NCBI GenBank assembly: GCA_015068655.1
Contig: SVKC01000003.1
Coordinates: 1 to 64,000, forward strand
DNA length: 64,000 bases
Direction of reading: 5' to 3'
DNA from: Oscillospiraceae bacterium
Lineage (GTDB): Bacteria; Bacillota; Clostridia; Monoglobales; Monoglobaceae
This document shows positions 15,536 through 23,837 of the stretch, piece after piece. Both the position numbers and the translations under genes were made by a program. The notes under the pieces were generated by a model. It was not told the origin of the DNA and ran no database searches. It saw only the letters and a list, made by a program, of their open reading frames with translations. Each line of letters starts with the position of its first letter. The first letter of the stretch is position 1.

Positions 15536-15799
15536 ATGGATAGAACAAATCTTTCAAACACTGTGAAGTTGCGGATTGAGAAAGATAAACCCGACGCTAG
15601 GGAGCTCATTCTGAGTGTTCACGGTGCTTTGACCGAAAAGGGATATAATCCCATAAGTCAGATTGTCGGCTATATTATGTCCGGCGACCCTTCTTATATT
15701 ACTGCACATAAGGGCGCGCGTACACTTATTCAAAAGCTTGAAACCGACGAAATTCTCGAAGAGCTTGTGAGATTTTATGTTTCGGATGAAAACAAATAA
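15536..15799 (+). CDS. ireB: IreB-family regulatory phosphoprotein
   Basis: An 87-residue protein of the usual size. The conserved stretches ELILSVHGALTEKGYNPISQIVGYIMSGDPSYIT and ARTLIQKLE are recognisable (described by their ends only; the threonines near the N-terminus, DRTNLSNTVKL, are the known phosphorylation region in enterococcal IreB). In enterococci it is a substrate of the Ser/Thr kinase IreK and dampens cephalosporin tolerance. GGGAGGGA precedes the ATG. In many Firmicutes ireB precedes ruvX; here it stands alone. An imperfect AAAAGG...CCTTTT stem with Ts follows at 15802-15842. Confidence 0.9.
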   Translation: MDRTNLSNTVKLRIEKDKPDARELILSVHGALTEKGYNPISQIVGYIMSGDPSYITAHKGARTLIQKLETDEILEELVRFYVSDENK

Positions 15800-15955
15800 C
15801 AGAAAAGGGCTGTTGCGTTGAGCGATAGTCCTTTTGAATTTTTACAAAATTTCTTCTGTGGGGAAATGTTTTGCGATTATACGATTTTATTCGACAAAAT
15901 GCGATAAAACCGCAATTTTTTTCTTTCGACAGAAGGAATTTTTTTATTTATTTTG

Positions 15956-15984
15956 TTGACAAAATTTCTCAAATCTGTTAAAAT
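15956..15984 (+). promoter_or_regulatory. Promoter of the tandem AbrB gene
   Basis: TTGACA, 17-bp spacer, TAAAAT. The -35 overlaps one of the GACAAAA motifs. Confidence 0.75.
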
Positions 15985-15997
15985 AAATAAAAAAGCG

Positions 15998-16020
15998 GAC
16001 AAAACGGACGATGTTTTGTC
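15998..16020. promoter_or_regulatory. GACAAAAC/GTTTTGTC dyad in the AbrB gene leader
   Basis: A perfect 8-bp inverted repeat with a 7-bp spacer immediately downstream of the predicted transcription start. Single GACAAAAT half-sites lie at 15893-15900 and 15958-15965. The placement fits autorepression by the AbrB-like product. Confidence 0.5.
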
Positions 16021-16059
16021 AAACTACGATAAAATAATATGAAAAGGAGCAAATTAACT

Positions 16060-16473
16060 ATGAAATCAACCGGAATCGTAAGACACGTTGACTCGCTTGA
16101 CAGAATTGTTATACCAAAGGAGCTGTGCAAAACCTTGGGAATTGAGCCTAAGGGAGCATTGGAAATCTTTGTTGACGGAAACAATATTATTCTTGAAAAA
16201 CACGAAACTGCATCGGAGAATGGTTCAAAGGGAAACGCGGGAATCGTCAGACACGTAGATACAGTGGGCAGAATTGTTATTCCCAAGGAAATCTGCGGAA
16301 AGCTCGGAATTGAGCAGAAGGATTCGCTTGAGATTTTTGTTGAAGATACAAAAATTATTCTCGGAAAGTATGAGCCTGCCTGTATTTTTTGCAAGGAAGC
16401 ACAGGATACGGTGATGTACAAGAAAAAGCTTATTTGCGAAAAGTGCATCAGAAATCTGATAAACCTTATATAA
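16060..16473 (+). CDS. Tandem AbrB/SpoVT-domain DNA-binding protein with C-terminal CxxC pairs
   Basis: 137 residues from the ATG at 16060, which has AAGGAG 10 bases upstream; an ATG at 16039 overlaps that site. Two complete swapped-hairpin domains follow each other: GIVRHVDSLDRIVIPKELC (~5-50) and GIVRHVDTVGRIVIPKEIC (~63-108), each ending in LEIFV. The tail has CIFC and CEKC, a likely zinc knuckle. Single-domain proteins with the same tail are common in Clostridia as transition-state regulators; the in-protein duplication would give a pseudo-dimer in one chain. It is monocistronic with an operator-like dyad in its leader. Confidence 0.85.
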   Translation: MKSTGIVRHVDSLDRIVIPKELCKTLGIEPKGALEIFVDGNNIILEKHETASENGSKGNAGIVRHVDTVGRIVIPKEICGKLGIEQKDSLEIFVEDTKIILGKYEPACIFCKEAQDTVMYKKKLICEKCIRNLINLI

Positions 16474-16494
16474 TAATTGAACAGCAGTATGTAC

Positions 16495-16527
16495 AAAACG
16501 CCTTCGTATTGATACGGGGCGTTTTTT
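16495..16527 (+). terminator. Intrinsic terminator of the tandem AbrB gene
   Basis: AAAACGCC/GGCGTTTT stem extended by CGTA/TACG, followed by six T. Confidence 0.8.
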
Positions 16528-16587
16528 GTATGGGGCTGTTGACGAAAAGTCTTTGTGGTGCTAAAATGTTTTCAAGAGGTGATATTT

Positions 16588-17025
16588 TTGAAGGTCGTAT
16601 TGCAAAGAGTTAAAGAGGCGTCGGTGAAGGTCAGCGGTGAAGTTGTAGGCGAAATCGGAAGAGGTTACGTTGTGCTTCTCGGCGTAGGAAATGAGGATAC
16701 AAAAGAAACAGCAGAAAAAATGGCAGACAAGGTGAAAAAGCTCAGGCTTTTTCCTGACAGTGAGGACAAGACCAATTTGTCCATTGAGGATATAGACGGT
16801 GAAGTGTTGGTTGTTTCCCAGTTCACTCTCTATGCTGATGCGAGAAAGGGCACAAGACCCAGCTTTGTGAATGCCGGTGCGCCTGCTCTTGCGAAGGAGC
16901 TGTATGAATATTTTCTGGAGCTTTGTGAGAGCAGGTTCAGGAAAACCGCTCACGGTTGCTTTGGAGAGCATATGGAGGTAAGCCTTGTGAACGACGGACC
17001 TTTTACCATATGTCTTGAGCTTTAA
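16588..17025 (+). CDS. dtd: D-aminoacyl-tRNA deacylase
   Basis: 145 residues from a TTG at 16588 with AGAGGTGA 5 bases upstream; the longer frame to 16555 has no site and breaks the family's usual MKVVLQRV start. DTD hydrolyses D-amino acids (and glycine) from mischarged tRNA. The two signature motifs are seen: SQFTLYADARKGTRPSF near residue 78 and the late Gly-cisPro-type segment VNDGPFT. Genes encoding a cysteine hydrolase and SfsA follow, forming a small unit. Confidence 0.93.
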   Translation: MKVVLQRVKEASVKVSGEVVGEIGRGYVVLLGVGNEDTKETAEKMADKVKKLRLFPDSEDKTNLSIEDIDGEVLVVSQFTLYADARKGTRPSFVNAGAPALAKELYEYFLELCESRFRKTAHGCFGEHMEVSLVNDGPFTICLEL

Positions 17026-17053
17026 TAACTTATGATTTGAAAAGGAGAAAGAT

Positions 17054-17563
17054 ATGAAGGTACTTGTTGTTGTTGATATGCAGAATGATTTTATTGACGG
17101 AGCGCTAGGAAGTCCCGAAGCCATTGGGATTGTGGAAAAGGTGAAGAAAAAGCTTGAGGGCTTTGAGGGTGAAGTTCTCTTCACTCAGGATAATCACGGT
17201 GAGGATTATTTGGCTACGCAGGAGGGGAAAAAGCTCCCCGTGCCTCATTGTATCAGAAATACAAAGGGCTGGGAAATCTGCGGTGCGCTTCAACCGTATG
17301 TAAAAAATTGTATAACAAAGGAAACCTTTGGTTCGGTGGTTCTGCCTGAATGTCTTTTTGATTATTTTGGTGAAGAACCTGATGAAATTGAGCTTGTGGG
17401 ACTTTGCACCGATATTTGTGTAATTTCAAATGCAATGATACTCAAGGCGGCTTTTCCTGAAGCTGTTGTTGCAGTAGATTCCTCCTGCTGTGCGGGTGTC
17501 AGCCCTGAGTCGCATCAAAACGCTCTTTCGGCAATGGCGGCGGTTCAGATTGAGATAAGATGA
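17054..17563 (+). CDS. Isochorismatase-family cysteine hydrolase, nicotinamidase-like
   Basis: A 169-residue single-domain hydrolase. The catalytic triad is readable as D8 (VVVDMQNDF), K89 (ITKETFGS) and C122 (GLCTDICV). The metal motif TQDNHGEDY keeps Asp and His but the second His of PncA is not obvious. PncA converts nicotinamide to nicotinate for the salvage branch of NAD synthesis; clostridial proteins of this short type are often annotated only as cysteine hydrolases. The stop overlaps the start of sfsA (ATGA), so the two are co-translated. Confidence 0.75.
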   Translation: MKVLVVVDMQNDFIDGALGSPEAIGIVEKVKKKLEGFEGEVLFTQDNHGEDYLATQEGKKLPVPHCIRNTKGWEICGALQPYVKNCITKETFGSVVLPECLFDYFGEEPDEIELVGLCTDICVISNAMILKAAFPEAVVAVDSSCCAGVSPESHQNALSAMAAVQIEIR

Positions 17564-18240
17564 GATACGACAGAGTGAAGGAAGGGGTTTTTCTGGAACG
17601 CCCCAACAGATTTGTGGCATTGGTCGAGGTTGAAGGGAAAGTGGAGGTCTGCCATGTGAAAAACACCGGACGTTGCAAGGAGCTTCTTGTTCCGGGAGCA
17701 AAGGTTTTTCTTGCGGAGTCCCAAAACCCCCAGCGAAAAACGAAATTTGACCTTGTTTCGGTATTCAAGGGCGACGTTCTTTTTAATATTGACAGTCAGG
17801 CACCCAACAAGGTTTTCGGGGAATGGCTGGAAAGTTCAGGTTATTTTGAGAATGTTACATTTGTGAAACCGGAATGCTTTTTCAAAAAATCCAGATTTGA
17901 TTTTTATTTTGAATACAGCGGAAGGAAGGCTTTTGCTGAAATAAAGGGTGTAACTTTAGAACATGACGGCATATTTCTTTTTCCCGATGCACCAACCGAA
18001 AGAGGTGTGCGCCACATTGAGGAGCTGATGCTGGCGGTAGAGGAGGGCTTTGATGCTTTTGCTGTGTTTGTACTGAAGGCAAAGGGGGCAAAGGTTTTTT
18101 CACCTAACCGCGAAAATCATCCTGAATTTGCAGAGACTTTGAAAGTCGCTAATGAAAAGGGAGTTCACATAATTGCTCTTTGGTGTGAGGTGACGGAAAA
18201 TTCTCTGGAAATAAAGGATTTTGTTCCTGTTGAGCTTTAA
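17560..18240 (+). CDS. sfsA: SfsA family DNA/RNA nuclease-like protein
   Basis: A 226-residue protein of the family's usual length. Recognisable parts are RPNRFVALVEV, the CHVKNTGRCKELLVPGA region (~43-60) and the nuclease-like core with the KGVTLE and FPDAPTERG segments (~135-155). SfsA was named for maltose effects in E. coli and has an OB-fold plus a restriction-endonuclease-like domain; its cellular role is uncertain. It overlaps the previous gene by 4 bp and is last in its transcription unit. Confidence 0.92.
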   Translation: MRYDRVKEGVFLERPNRFVALVEVEGKVEVCHVKNTGRCKELLVPGAKVFLAESQNPQRKTKFDLVSVFKGDVLFNIDSQAPNKVFGEWLESSGYFENVTFVKPECFFKKSRFDFYFEYSGRKAFAEIKGVTLEHDGIFLFPDAPTERGVRHIEELMLAVEEGFDAFAVFVLKAKGAKVFSPNRENHPEFAETLKVANEKGVHIIALWCEVTENSLEIKDFVPVEL

Positions 18241-18341
18241 ACAGACCCTTTGTTTGTTGTGTTTTTGATTTGTTTGATTGGTTGTTTTTTGTTAATTGTT
18301 GCCAAAAAGTTGAAAATATCAGGTAAAAGCCTTATACAACC

Positions 18342-18370
18342 TTGACGAGTGATGAGTTTTACAGTATAAT
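18342..18370 (+). promoter_or_regulatory. Promoter of the surface-polysaccharide operon
   Basis: TTGACG, 17-bp spacer, TATAAT, 70 bp before the first gene. No other strong promoter or terminator is evident until 34896. Confidence 0.8.
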
Positions 18371-18440
18371 AAATAAGTTACAATAAAGTGGATTTTTATG
18401 TGCAAAAAATAATAAATATATAGAAATTTGGTGAAATCGG

Positions 18441-19562
18441 ATGGCTGAAAGAATTTGGCTCTCAACTCCCACTATGCATGGTGAAGAGCAGGAGTATGTA
18501 AAGGAAGCTTTTGACACAAACTGGGTTGCTCCTCTTGGGAAGAATGTTGACGAATTTGAAAAAGGGATAGCTCAATATGTGGGCTGCAAGGCGGCAGCAG
18601 CAATGACCGCGGGAACACACGCACTTCACATGGCTGTGAAGCTTGCGGGGGTTGGTGAAGGGGACATTGTTCTTTGTTCTGATATGACTTTTGCGGCGAC
18701 GGTCAATCCCGTTACATACGAAAACGGTGTTCAGGTGTTTGTAGAGTCAGAACGTGAAACCTGGAACATTGACCCGAAGGCTCTTGAAATTGCTTTTGAA
18801 AAGTACAAAGGAAAAGTGAAGGCTGTTGTGCTTGCACATCTTTACGGAACGCCTGCAAAGCTGGATGAAATCTGTGACCTTTGTGAAAAATACGGAGTTA
18901 TTCTTATTGAAGATGCGGCAGAGTCTCTGGCTGCCACTTACAAGGGCAGACAGACAGGCTCCTTTGGAAAATATAATGCCGTCAGCTTCAACGGAAACAA
19001 GATTATTACTACATCAGGCGGCGGAATGTTTCTTTCGGATGATGAGGAAGCTGTGAAGAAAGTGAGATTTTATTCAACTCAGGCCCGTGATGCTGCTCCT
19101 CACTATCAGCACAGCGAAATTGGATATAATTACAGAATGAGCAACGTGGTTGCGGGAATCGGAAGAGGTCAGCTTCTTCACCTTGATGAACACAAGGAGC
19201 TGAAGAAAGCTATATATATGCGTTACAAAAAGGGCTTCGAGGGTCTTCCTGTGACAATGAACCCCTATCTCGATTGTTCAGAGCCAAATTTCTGGCTCAG
19301 CTGCTTTACTGTTGACGAGGATGCTGTGAATCGTGTTAATCCTGAGAAAATCAGACTTGCTCTGGCGGATGAAAACATTGAAGCACGACCTATTTGGAAG
19401 CCTATGCATATGCAGCCACTTTATGCCGATCGTGACTTTGTTACCGCAGGTGATAACGTGGGTGAGGACATTTTCGAGAGAGGTCTTTGCCTGCCTTCCG
19501 ATATAAAGATGACGGAAGAACAGCAGGAATGGGTAATAGGTATTATTAGGGGGCTGTTTTGA
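18441..19562 (+). CDS. DegT/DnrJ/EryC1-family sugar aminotransferase
   Basis: A 373-residue PLP aminotransferase that puts an amino group on a keto nucleotide sugar. Visible are TAGTHALHMAVKLAG, the cofactor aspartate in LIEDAAESLAA and the PLP lysine in SFNGNKIITT (~residue 182). With the acetyltransferase and phosphoglycosyl transferase downstream it resembles the PglE-PglD-PglC set that makes and loads a 4-acetamido sugar. The 4,6-dehydratase needed before it is not in the window. First gene of the long operon; the ribosome-binding site is weak (GGTGA). Confidence 0.9.
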   Translation: MAERIWLSTPTMHGEEQEYVKEAFDTNWVAPLGKNVDEFEKGIAQYVGCKAAAAMTAGTHALHMAVKLAGVGEGDIVLCSDMTFAATVNPVTYENGVQVFVESERETWNIDPKALEIAFEKYKGKVKAVVLAHLYGTPAKLDEICDLCEKYGVILIEDAAESLAATYKGRQTGSFGKYNAVSFNGNKIITTSGGGMFLSDDEEAVKKVRFYSTQARDAAPHYQHSEIGYNYRMSNVVAGIGRGQLLHLDEHKELKKAIYMRYKKGFEGLPVTMNPYLDCSEPNFWLSCFTVDEDAVNRVNPEKIRLALADENIEARPIWKPMHMQPLYADRDFVTAGDNVGEDIFERGLCLPSDIKMTEEQQEWVIGIIRGLF

Positions 19563-19565
19563 TTT

Positions 19566-20177
19566 ATGAAGGATGAGAAGCAGATGCCCAAAGAGGTCGT
19601 AATTATCGGTGCAGGCGGACATGGAAGAGTTGTTGCGGATATAGTGAAAAGCTCAGGCGATATTGTGTTTGGATTTTTGGATGATGCAAAGACTTCAAAT
19701 GCCGCACTTTTGGGAAAAGTCGATGATTGTGTCAAGTACAAAGATAAATATTTCATTATTGCAATCGGCAACAATGCTATACGGCGCACAATTGCGGAGA
19801 AATATGAAGATTTGAATTATTATACAGCAATTCATCCAAGTGCAGTTACAGGAGCTGATACGGAAATAAGCGAAGGTACTTGCCTGATGCCGTATAGTGT
19901 TATCAACAGCGGTGCAGTTGTGGGGAAGCATTGTATTATCAATACACATTCAACGGTTGAACATGATTGCAAAATTGATGATTTTGTTCACGTCTCTCCC
20001 GGAGCGGTGCTGTGCGGAACTGTTTCGGTTGGAGCAAATACGCATATTGGTGCGGGTGCTGTCGTAAAAAACAACCTGAATATTTGTGAAAATGTTACGG
20101 TCGGAATTGGCGGAGCGGTAGTGAAATCCATTGATACACCCGGCATATATGTGGGAGTTCCTGCAAGACAAAAATGA
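19566..20177 (+). CDS. NeuD/PglD-type sugar O/N-acetyltransferase
   Basis: A 203-residue left-handed beta-helix acyltransferase. Residues ~9-80 are a Rossmann-like sugar-nucleotide domain (VVIIGAGGHGRVVADI), followed by hexapeptide repeats; the catalytic histidine lies in NTHSTVEHDC (~128). PglD acetylates UDP-4-amino-sugars with acetyl-CoA, and the gene follows the aminotransferase by 3 bp, which supports that order of reactions. NeuD-like O-acetylation is the alternative. Confidence 0.88.
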   Translation: MKDEKQMPKEVVIIGAGGHGRVVADIVKSSGDIVFGFLDDAKTSNAALLGKVDDCVKYKDKYFIIAIGNNAIRRTIAEKYEDLNYYTAIHPSAVTGADTEISEGTCLMPYSVINSGAVVGKHCIINTHSTVEHDCKIDDFVHVSPGAVLCGTVSVGANTHIGAGAVVKNNLNICENVTVGIGGAVVKSIDTPGIYVGVPARQK

Positions 20178-20196
20178 GTAATTTGGAGTAGAGAGT

Positions 20197-20865
20197 ATGA
20201 AGAGAATATTGGTTGTGGCACCACATCCCGATGATGAAATGATTGGTGTTGGCGGAACTATAATAAGAAATATTGACGAAGGAAACGAAGTATATGTTGC
20301 TGTTGTGACAAAAGGCTTTGACCCTTTGTTTGATGAGAATATTATCGAAAAAACAAGAGCAGAGGCGAGAAAATGTCATTCTGCAATTGGTATAAAGAAG
20401 ACTTTCTTTCTGGATTTTCCGTCCACTATGCTTGATACATTGCCAAAACACAAATTGAACGGAGCCTTAATGGAGGTTGTGAAGGAAATTAACCCTGATG
20501 AAGTATATATTCCCTATTCGGGAGATATGCATTTTGACCACGGTATTGTTGCGGAAGCGGCAATGGTGGCACTCAGACCCAAATATCCTTTTGCACCTGA
20601 GAAAATATATGTATATGAGACATTGTCGGAAACAGGCTGGAATTTCCCGCAGGTTAATTCGGGCTTCGCTCCCAATGTTTTTGTGGATATTTCTGCACAG
20701 CTTGATTCAAAGCTTGATGCCTTGTCTGTTTATGAAACCCAGTTTGAAGAATTTCCGGCAGCACGGTCTTTGCAATCGGTACGGGCTCTTGCTGAATACA
20801 GAGGTGCTTTGTCAAACTTCAAAGCGGCAGAAGCGTTTATGCTGGTAAGGAGTCTGGTGAAATGA
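20197..20865 (+). CDS. PIG-L family deacetylase
   Basis: A 222-residue zinc deacetylase-like protein. The zinc-binding AHPDDE-type motif is present as APHPDDEMIG (~residues 7-16) and the later His as DMHFDHGIV. Members remove the N-acetyl group from GlcNAc-type sugars on lipids, glycans or small molecules. Its place between acetyltransferase and phosphoglycosyl transferase suggests work on a cluster intermediate. It overlaps the next gene by 4 bp. Confidence 0.88.
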   Translation: MKRILVVAPHPDDEMIGVGGTIIRNIDEGNEVYVAVVTKGFDPLFDENIIEKTRAEARKCHSAIGIKKTFFLDFPSTMLDTLPKHKLNGALMEVVKEINPDEVYIPYSGDMHFDHGIVAEAAMVALRPKYPFAPEKIYVYETLSETGWNFPQVNSGFAPNVFVDISAQLDSKLDALSVYETQFEEFPAARSLQSVRALAEYRGALSNFKAAEAFMLVRSLVK

Positions 20866-21545
20866 ATAGATTTTTGAAAAGACTGATGGATATTGCGTGT
20901 TCTTCTTTTGCGCTTTTGGTGCTGTCTCCGCTCTTGATTGCTTCGGCAATAATTATAAAGCTGTCCAGCAAGGGTCCTGTATTTTACAAGGCCAGCCGAG
21001 CCGGAATTGACGGCAAGCCGTTTTATATGTACAAGTTCAGGTCAATGCACATTGAAAAAAATGCAGTAGAAAAAAGCTTTATTGCAGATAGCGACAGAAT
21101 TTTTGCATTTGGGGGCTTTATGCGAAAAAGCAAGATTGACGAGCTTCCGCAATTGATAAACATTCTGAAAGGCGATATGTCCATTGTTGGACCGAGACCC
21201 GCATCTACGGCAAACGTTGACGAGCTTTATGTGGGCGAATACAAGAATATCCAAAGGGTAAAGCCCGGACTTACAAGCTATGCCAGCTTGTTTGATTATA
21301 AGTTCGGTGAGCTTTTTATTTCTGATAACGACAGATACATACGGGAAATCCTTCCTGTAAGGCTTGATTTGGAGCTGTATTATACCCGTGTGTGGAATAT
21401 ATTCAAGGATATTGGTTTGATTGCAAATACGGTTGTTGTAATCTTGCAAATTGTTTTCGGTAAAAAAACATTCAGGTATACGGCTCTTGAAAGCAGGTTT
21501 GTTGAAGAGGCTGCTGCGAAAAAAGAATGCTTGGAGGTAGGCTGA
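20862..21545 (+). CDS. Undecaprenyl-phosphate sugar phosphotransferase (initiating, PglC/WcaJ-C type)
   Basis: A 227-residue monotopic phosphoglycosyl transferase. An N-terminal re-entrant hydrophobic helix (~10-33) precedes GPVFYKASRAG, FYMYKFRSM, the catalytic Asp-Glu in KSKIDELPQL and MSIVGPRPA. It moves a sugar-1-phosphate from the UDP-sugar to undecaprenyl phosphate, the first membrane step of polysaccharide assembly. It lacks the multi-pass N-terminus of WbaP-type enzymes, as in PglC. Ends 2 bp before the ATP-grasp start. Confidence 0.93.
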   Translation: MNRFLKRLMDIACSSFALLVLSPLLIASAIIIKLSSKGPVFYKASRAGIDGKPFYMYKFRSMHIEKNAVEKSFIADSDRIFAFGGFMRKSKIDELPQLINILKGDMSIVGPRPASTANVDELYVGEYKNIQRVKPGLTSYASLFDYKFGELFISDNDRYIREILPVRLDLELYYTRVWNIFKDIGLIANTVVVILQIVFGKKTFRYTALESRFVEEAAAKKECLEVG

Positions 21546-21547
21546 TA

Positions 21548-22702
21548 ATGAGTTTTGAGAATACCAGAGTGCTGGTGCTTGACGGCGGCGGCAGACAGGC
21601 TCTTCCTGTTTTGAAATGGCTTCATGATTTGAAATGTCATATTACTACGGTTAATTCTTCAAAGCTGGATATTGGATATGCCTCACGTTTTCCAAAAGGA
21701 AAGCTGTTGACACAGCATCCTATATATGATACAGAAGAAAAAGAAAATTTTATTGACAAGGAAATAAGGAGCGGAAAGTATGATGTTGTTATCCCCTTGT
21801 CTGACCTTTCCACTCAATATATTTCGAAGCATCTTGGTGAATACTCAAAGTATATAAGGACTTTTGTTCCTGAATATTCGGTTTTTATGAAGGCGTATGA
21901 CAAGCAACAAACAATGGAAATCTGTCAGGAGCATGATATTCCCTGTACACGTACGAAGGAATCGGACGAGGCATTTGAAGACTTTATAGAAAAGGTCGGA
22001 TATCCTATTGTTGTGAAGCCGAGAAGCGGTTGCGGTTCGGTAGGGTTCAGGTGCTTGCACAATGATGCTGAATGGAAAAAGTTTGTCGAAGAAAATGACA
22101 ATCCTGATGAGTATGTTGTTCAGGAATACGTAAATCAGGACGGAAGACAGTATAACGTTCATTTGTTTATGGATGGAGAGGAAAATGTGGTTTTTGCTGT
22201 TCCTACACAAAAATGCAGGTGGTTTCCTGTGGACGGGGGCGCCAGCTGTTTCTGCCGTACCGTGGACAGACCTGATTTGGTTGAACAATGCACAAGGCTT
22301 TTGAAGGCGGTGCATTGGAAGGGTTATTGCGAAATTGAAATGATAGAAGACGTTTCCACGGGAACGGAAAAAATAATTGAAATCAATGGAAGAACCTCGG
22401 CGAGCATAAAGATTTGTCAGCTTTATGGTGTGAACATTGGGAAAGGTATGCTGGCTCTCGCTTATGGCGAAAGACTTGAGCCGCAGCCCTTTGTTTACAG
22501 AGACGCACGTATGCGTTGTATTCATACGGACCTGTTGTGGTTTTTGAAATCAAATGAGCGTTTCAAAAGCTCTCCTTCATGGTTCAACAACAGGCATACA
22601 CGAGACCAGATTTTCTCACTGAGCGACCCTCTGCCGTTTTTTACGTTTTCGGTGCAATCTCTTGCGAAATACAAAAAAGAAATGAAGAAAAGGAGCAGAT
22701 AG
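21548..22702 (+). CDS. ATP-grasp domain protein
   Basis: 384 residues. The ATG at 21548 has GGAGG 11 bases upstream; an upstream in-frame ATG overlaps the previous gene. An N-terminal pre-ATP-grasp domain (VLVLDGGGRQALPVLKWL) is followed by the ATP-grasp fold, with YPIVVKPRSGCGS near residue 155 and the metal residues around EIEMIED and EINGRTSAS (~265-285). Such enzymes join a carboxylate to an amine or thiol. In polysaccharide clusters they are thought to attach amino acids or similar groups, but the substrate here is unknown. Confidence 0.82.
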   Translation: MSFENTRVLVLDGGGRQALPVLKWLHDLKCHITTVNSSKLDIGYASRFPKGKLLTQHPIYDTEEKENFIDKEIRSGKYDVVIPLSDLSTQYISKHLGEYSKYIRTFVPEYSVFMKAYDKQQTMEICQEHDIPCTRTKESDEAFEDFIEKVGYPIVVKPRSGCGSVGFRCLHNDAEWKKFVEENDNPDEYVVQEYVNQDGRQYNVHLFMDGEENVVFAVPTQKCRWFPVDGGASCFCRTVDRPDLVEQCTRLLKAVHWKGYCEIEMIEDVSTGTEKIIEINGRTSASIKICQLYGVNIGKGMLALAYGERLEPQPFVYRDARMRCIHTDLLWFLKSNERFKSSPSWFNNRHTRDQIFSLSDPLPFFTFSVQSLAKYKKEMKKRSR

Positions 22703-22704
22703 CA

Positions 22705-23823
22705 GTGTCGAAGAAATTAAAAATTGTCTTTTTTGCAGGAAAAACCTCTGCAATAATAAATTTTAACAGCGAACTGATAAAAAATATAGTTGACAATGGG
22801 CATGAGGTAATCTGTCTCGGTCCGGAAGATGATTGTAAGGAGAAAATTGAAAAATTAGGTGCCAAATATGCTAAAATTCAATTAAATCGAAATAGTACCA
22901 ATCCGCTGGTTGTTTTGAATGTGATTAAAAGACTGAAAAAGTATTTTCGTGATAATAAGTTTGATTTGTATTATGGATTTACAACTGTACCTGCTACGTA
23001 CGGCAGTATTGCTGCGAAATTAGCCGGAATAAAAAATATTTATGTTGCCATTACGGGTGCAGGAAAGATTGTTTTGCCCAAAAAGGGCATTTTCGAGAAA
23101 TTTGTGAGATTGGTGCTGATTTGTCTCTACAAAATAAGTCTTAGCGGTTGTAAAAAAGTGTTCTTTTTGAATAATCAAAATATGGAATTCTTTTTGAAAC
23201 ATAAGATTGCAAAGCAAACACAAGCTGTACGGGTTGGAGGCTCAGGAGTTAATTTGGAAAAGTTTACACCAAAGCCTCTGGGTGACAGGAATTCATTTCT
23301 TTTTGTGGGCAGTTTGTTAAAACTTAAGGGTATTATGGAATATATGGAAGCTGCAAGAATGGTCAAAAAAAAGTATCCGGATGCAGAATTTCATATTGTA
23401 GGTGAAATTGACGAAAGACTTTCCGCGATTTCACAGGATGAGCTGAATACGTATGTTTGTGACGGAACTGTGATATATCATGGTTACCAAACGGATGTAA
23501 GACCATATTTTGCGCAGTGCAGTTGCTTTGTACTTCCGTCTTACACAGAAGGAATTCCGACATGTGTTATTGAAGCTATGGCTACTCAGCGACCTATTAT
23601 CACAACTCATGCACCGGGGTGCAGTGAGACAATTGTTGATGGTGAAGATGGTTTTCTTGTTCCCGTTGGAGATGCAGAGGCACTTGCAGATAAGATGATA
23701 TATATGATAGAACATCGCAAAGATGCAGAGAAAATGGCTTTGTCTGCATTAGAACGTGTTAAACAGAATTTTGATGTAAGAAAAGTTAATGAAAAAATGA
23801 TAAAGACTATGAGTTTGGATTAA
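22705..23823 (+). CDS. Glycosyltransferase family 4 protein
   Basis: 372 residues from the GTG at 22705, which has AAAGGAG about 10 bases upstream; the longer ATG frame lies inside the ATP-grasp gene. GT-B fold: N-terminal FFAGKTSAIINFN, the linker FLNNQNMEFF, and the C-terminal donor site with GSLLKLKGIMEYMEA and LPSYTEGIPTCVIEAMATQRPII, including the E-x7-E motif. It resembles the PglA/WbpY-like branch that adds GlcNAc or GalNAc-type residues to undecaprenyl-linked sugars. Cytoplasmic, membrane-associated. It becomes noticeably AT-richer than the start of the operon. Confidence 0.9.
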   Translation: MSKKLKIVFFAGKTSAIINFNSELIKNIVDNGHEVICLGPEDDCKEKIEKLGAKYAKIQLNRNSTNPLVVLNVIKRLKKYFRDNKFDLYYGFTTVPATYGSIAAKLAGIKNIYVAITGAGKIVLPKKGIFEKFVRLVLICLYKISLSGCKKVFFLNNQNMEFFLKHKIAKQTQAVRVGGSGVNLEKFTPKPLGDRNSFLFVGSLLKLKGIMEYMEAARMVKKKYPDAEFHIVGEIDERLSAISQDELNTYVCDGTVIYHGYQTDVRPYFAQCSCFVLPSYTEGIPTCVIEAMATQRPIITTHAPGCSETIVDGEDGFLVPVGDAEALADKMIYMIEHRKDAEKMALSALERVKQNFDVRKVNEKMIKTMSLD

Positions 23824-23837
23824 AAGGAGACACGGCT

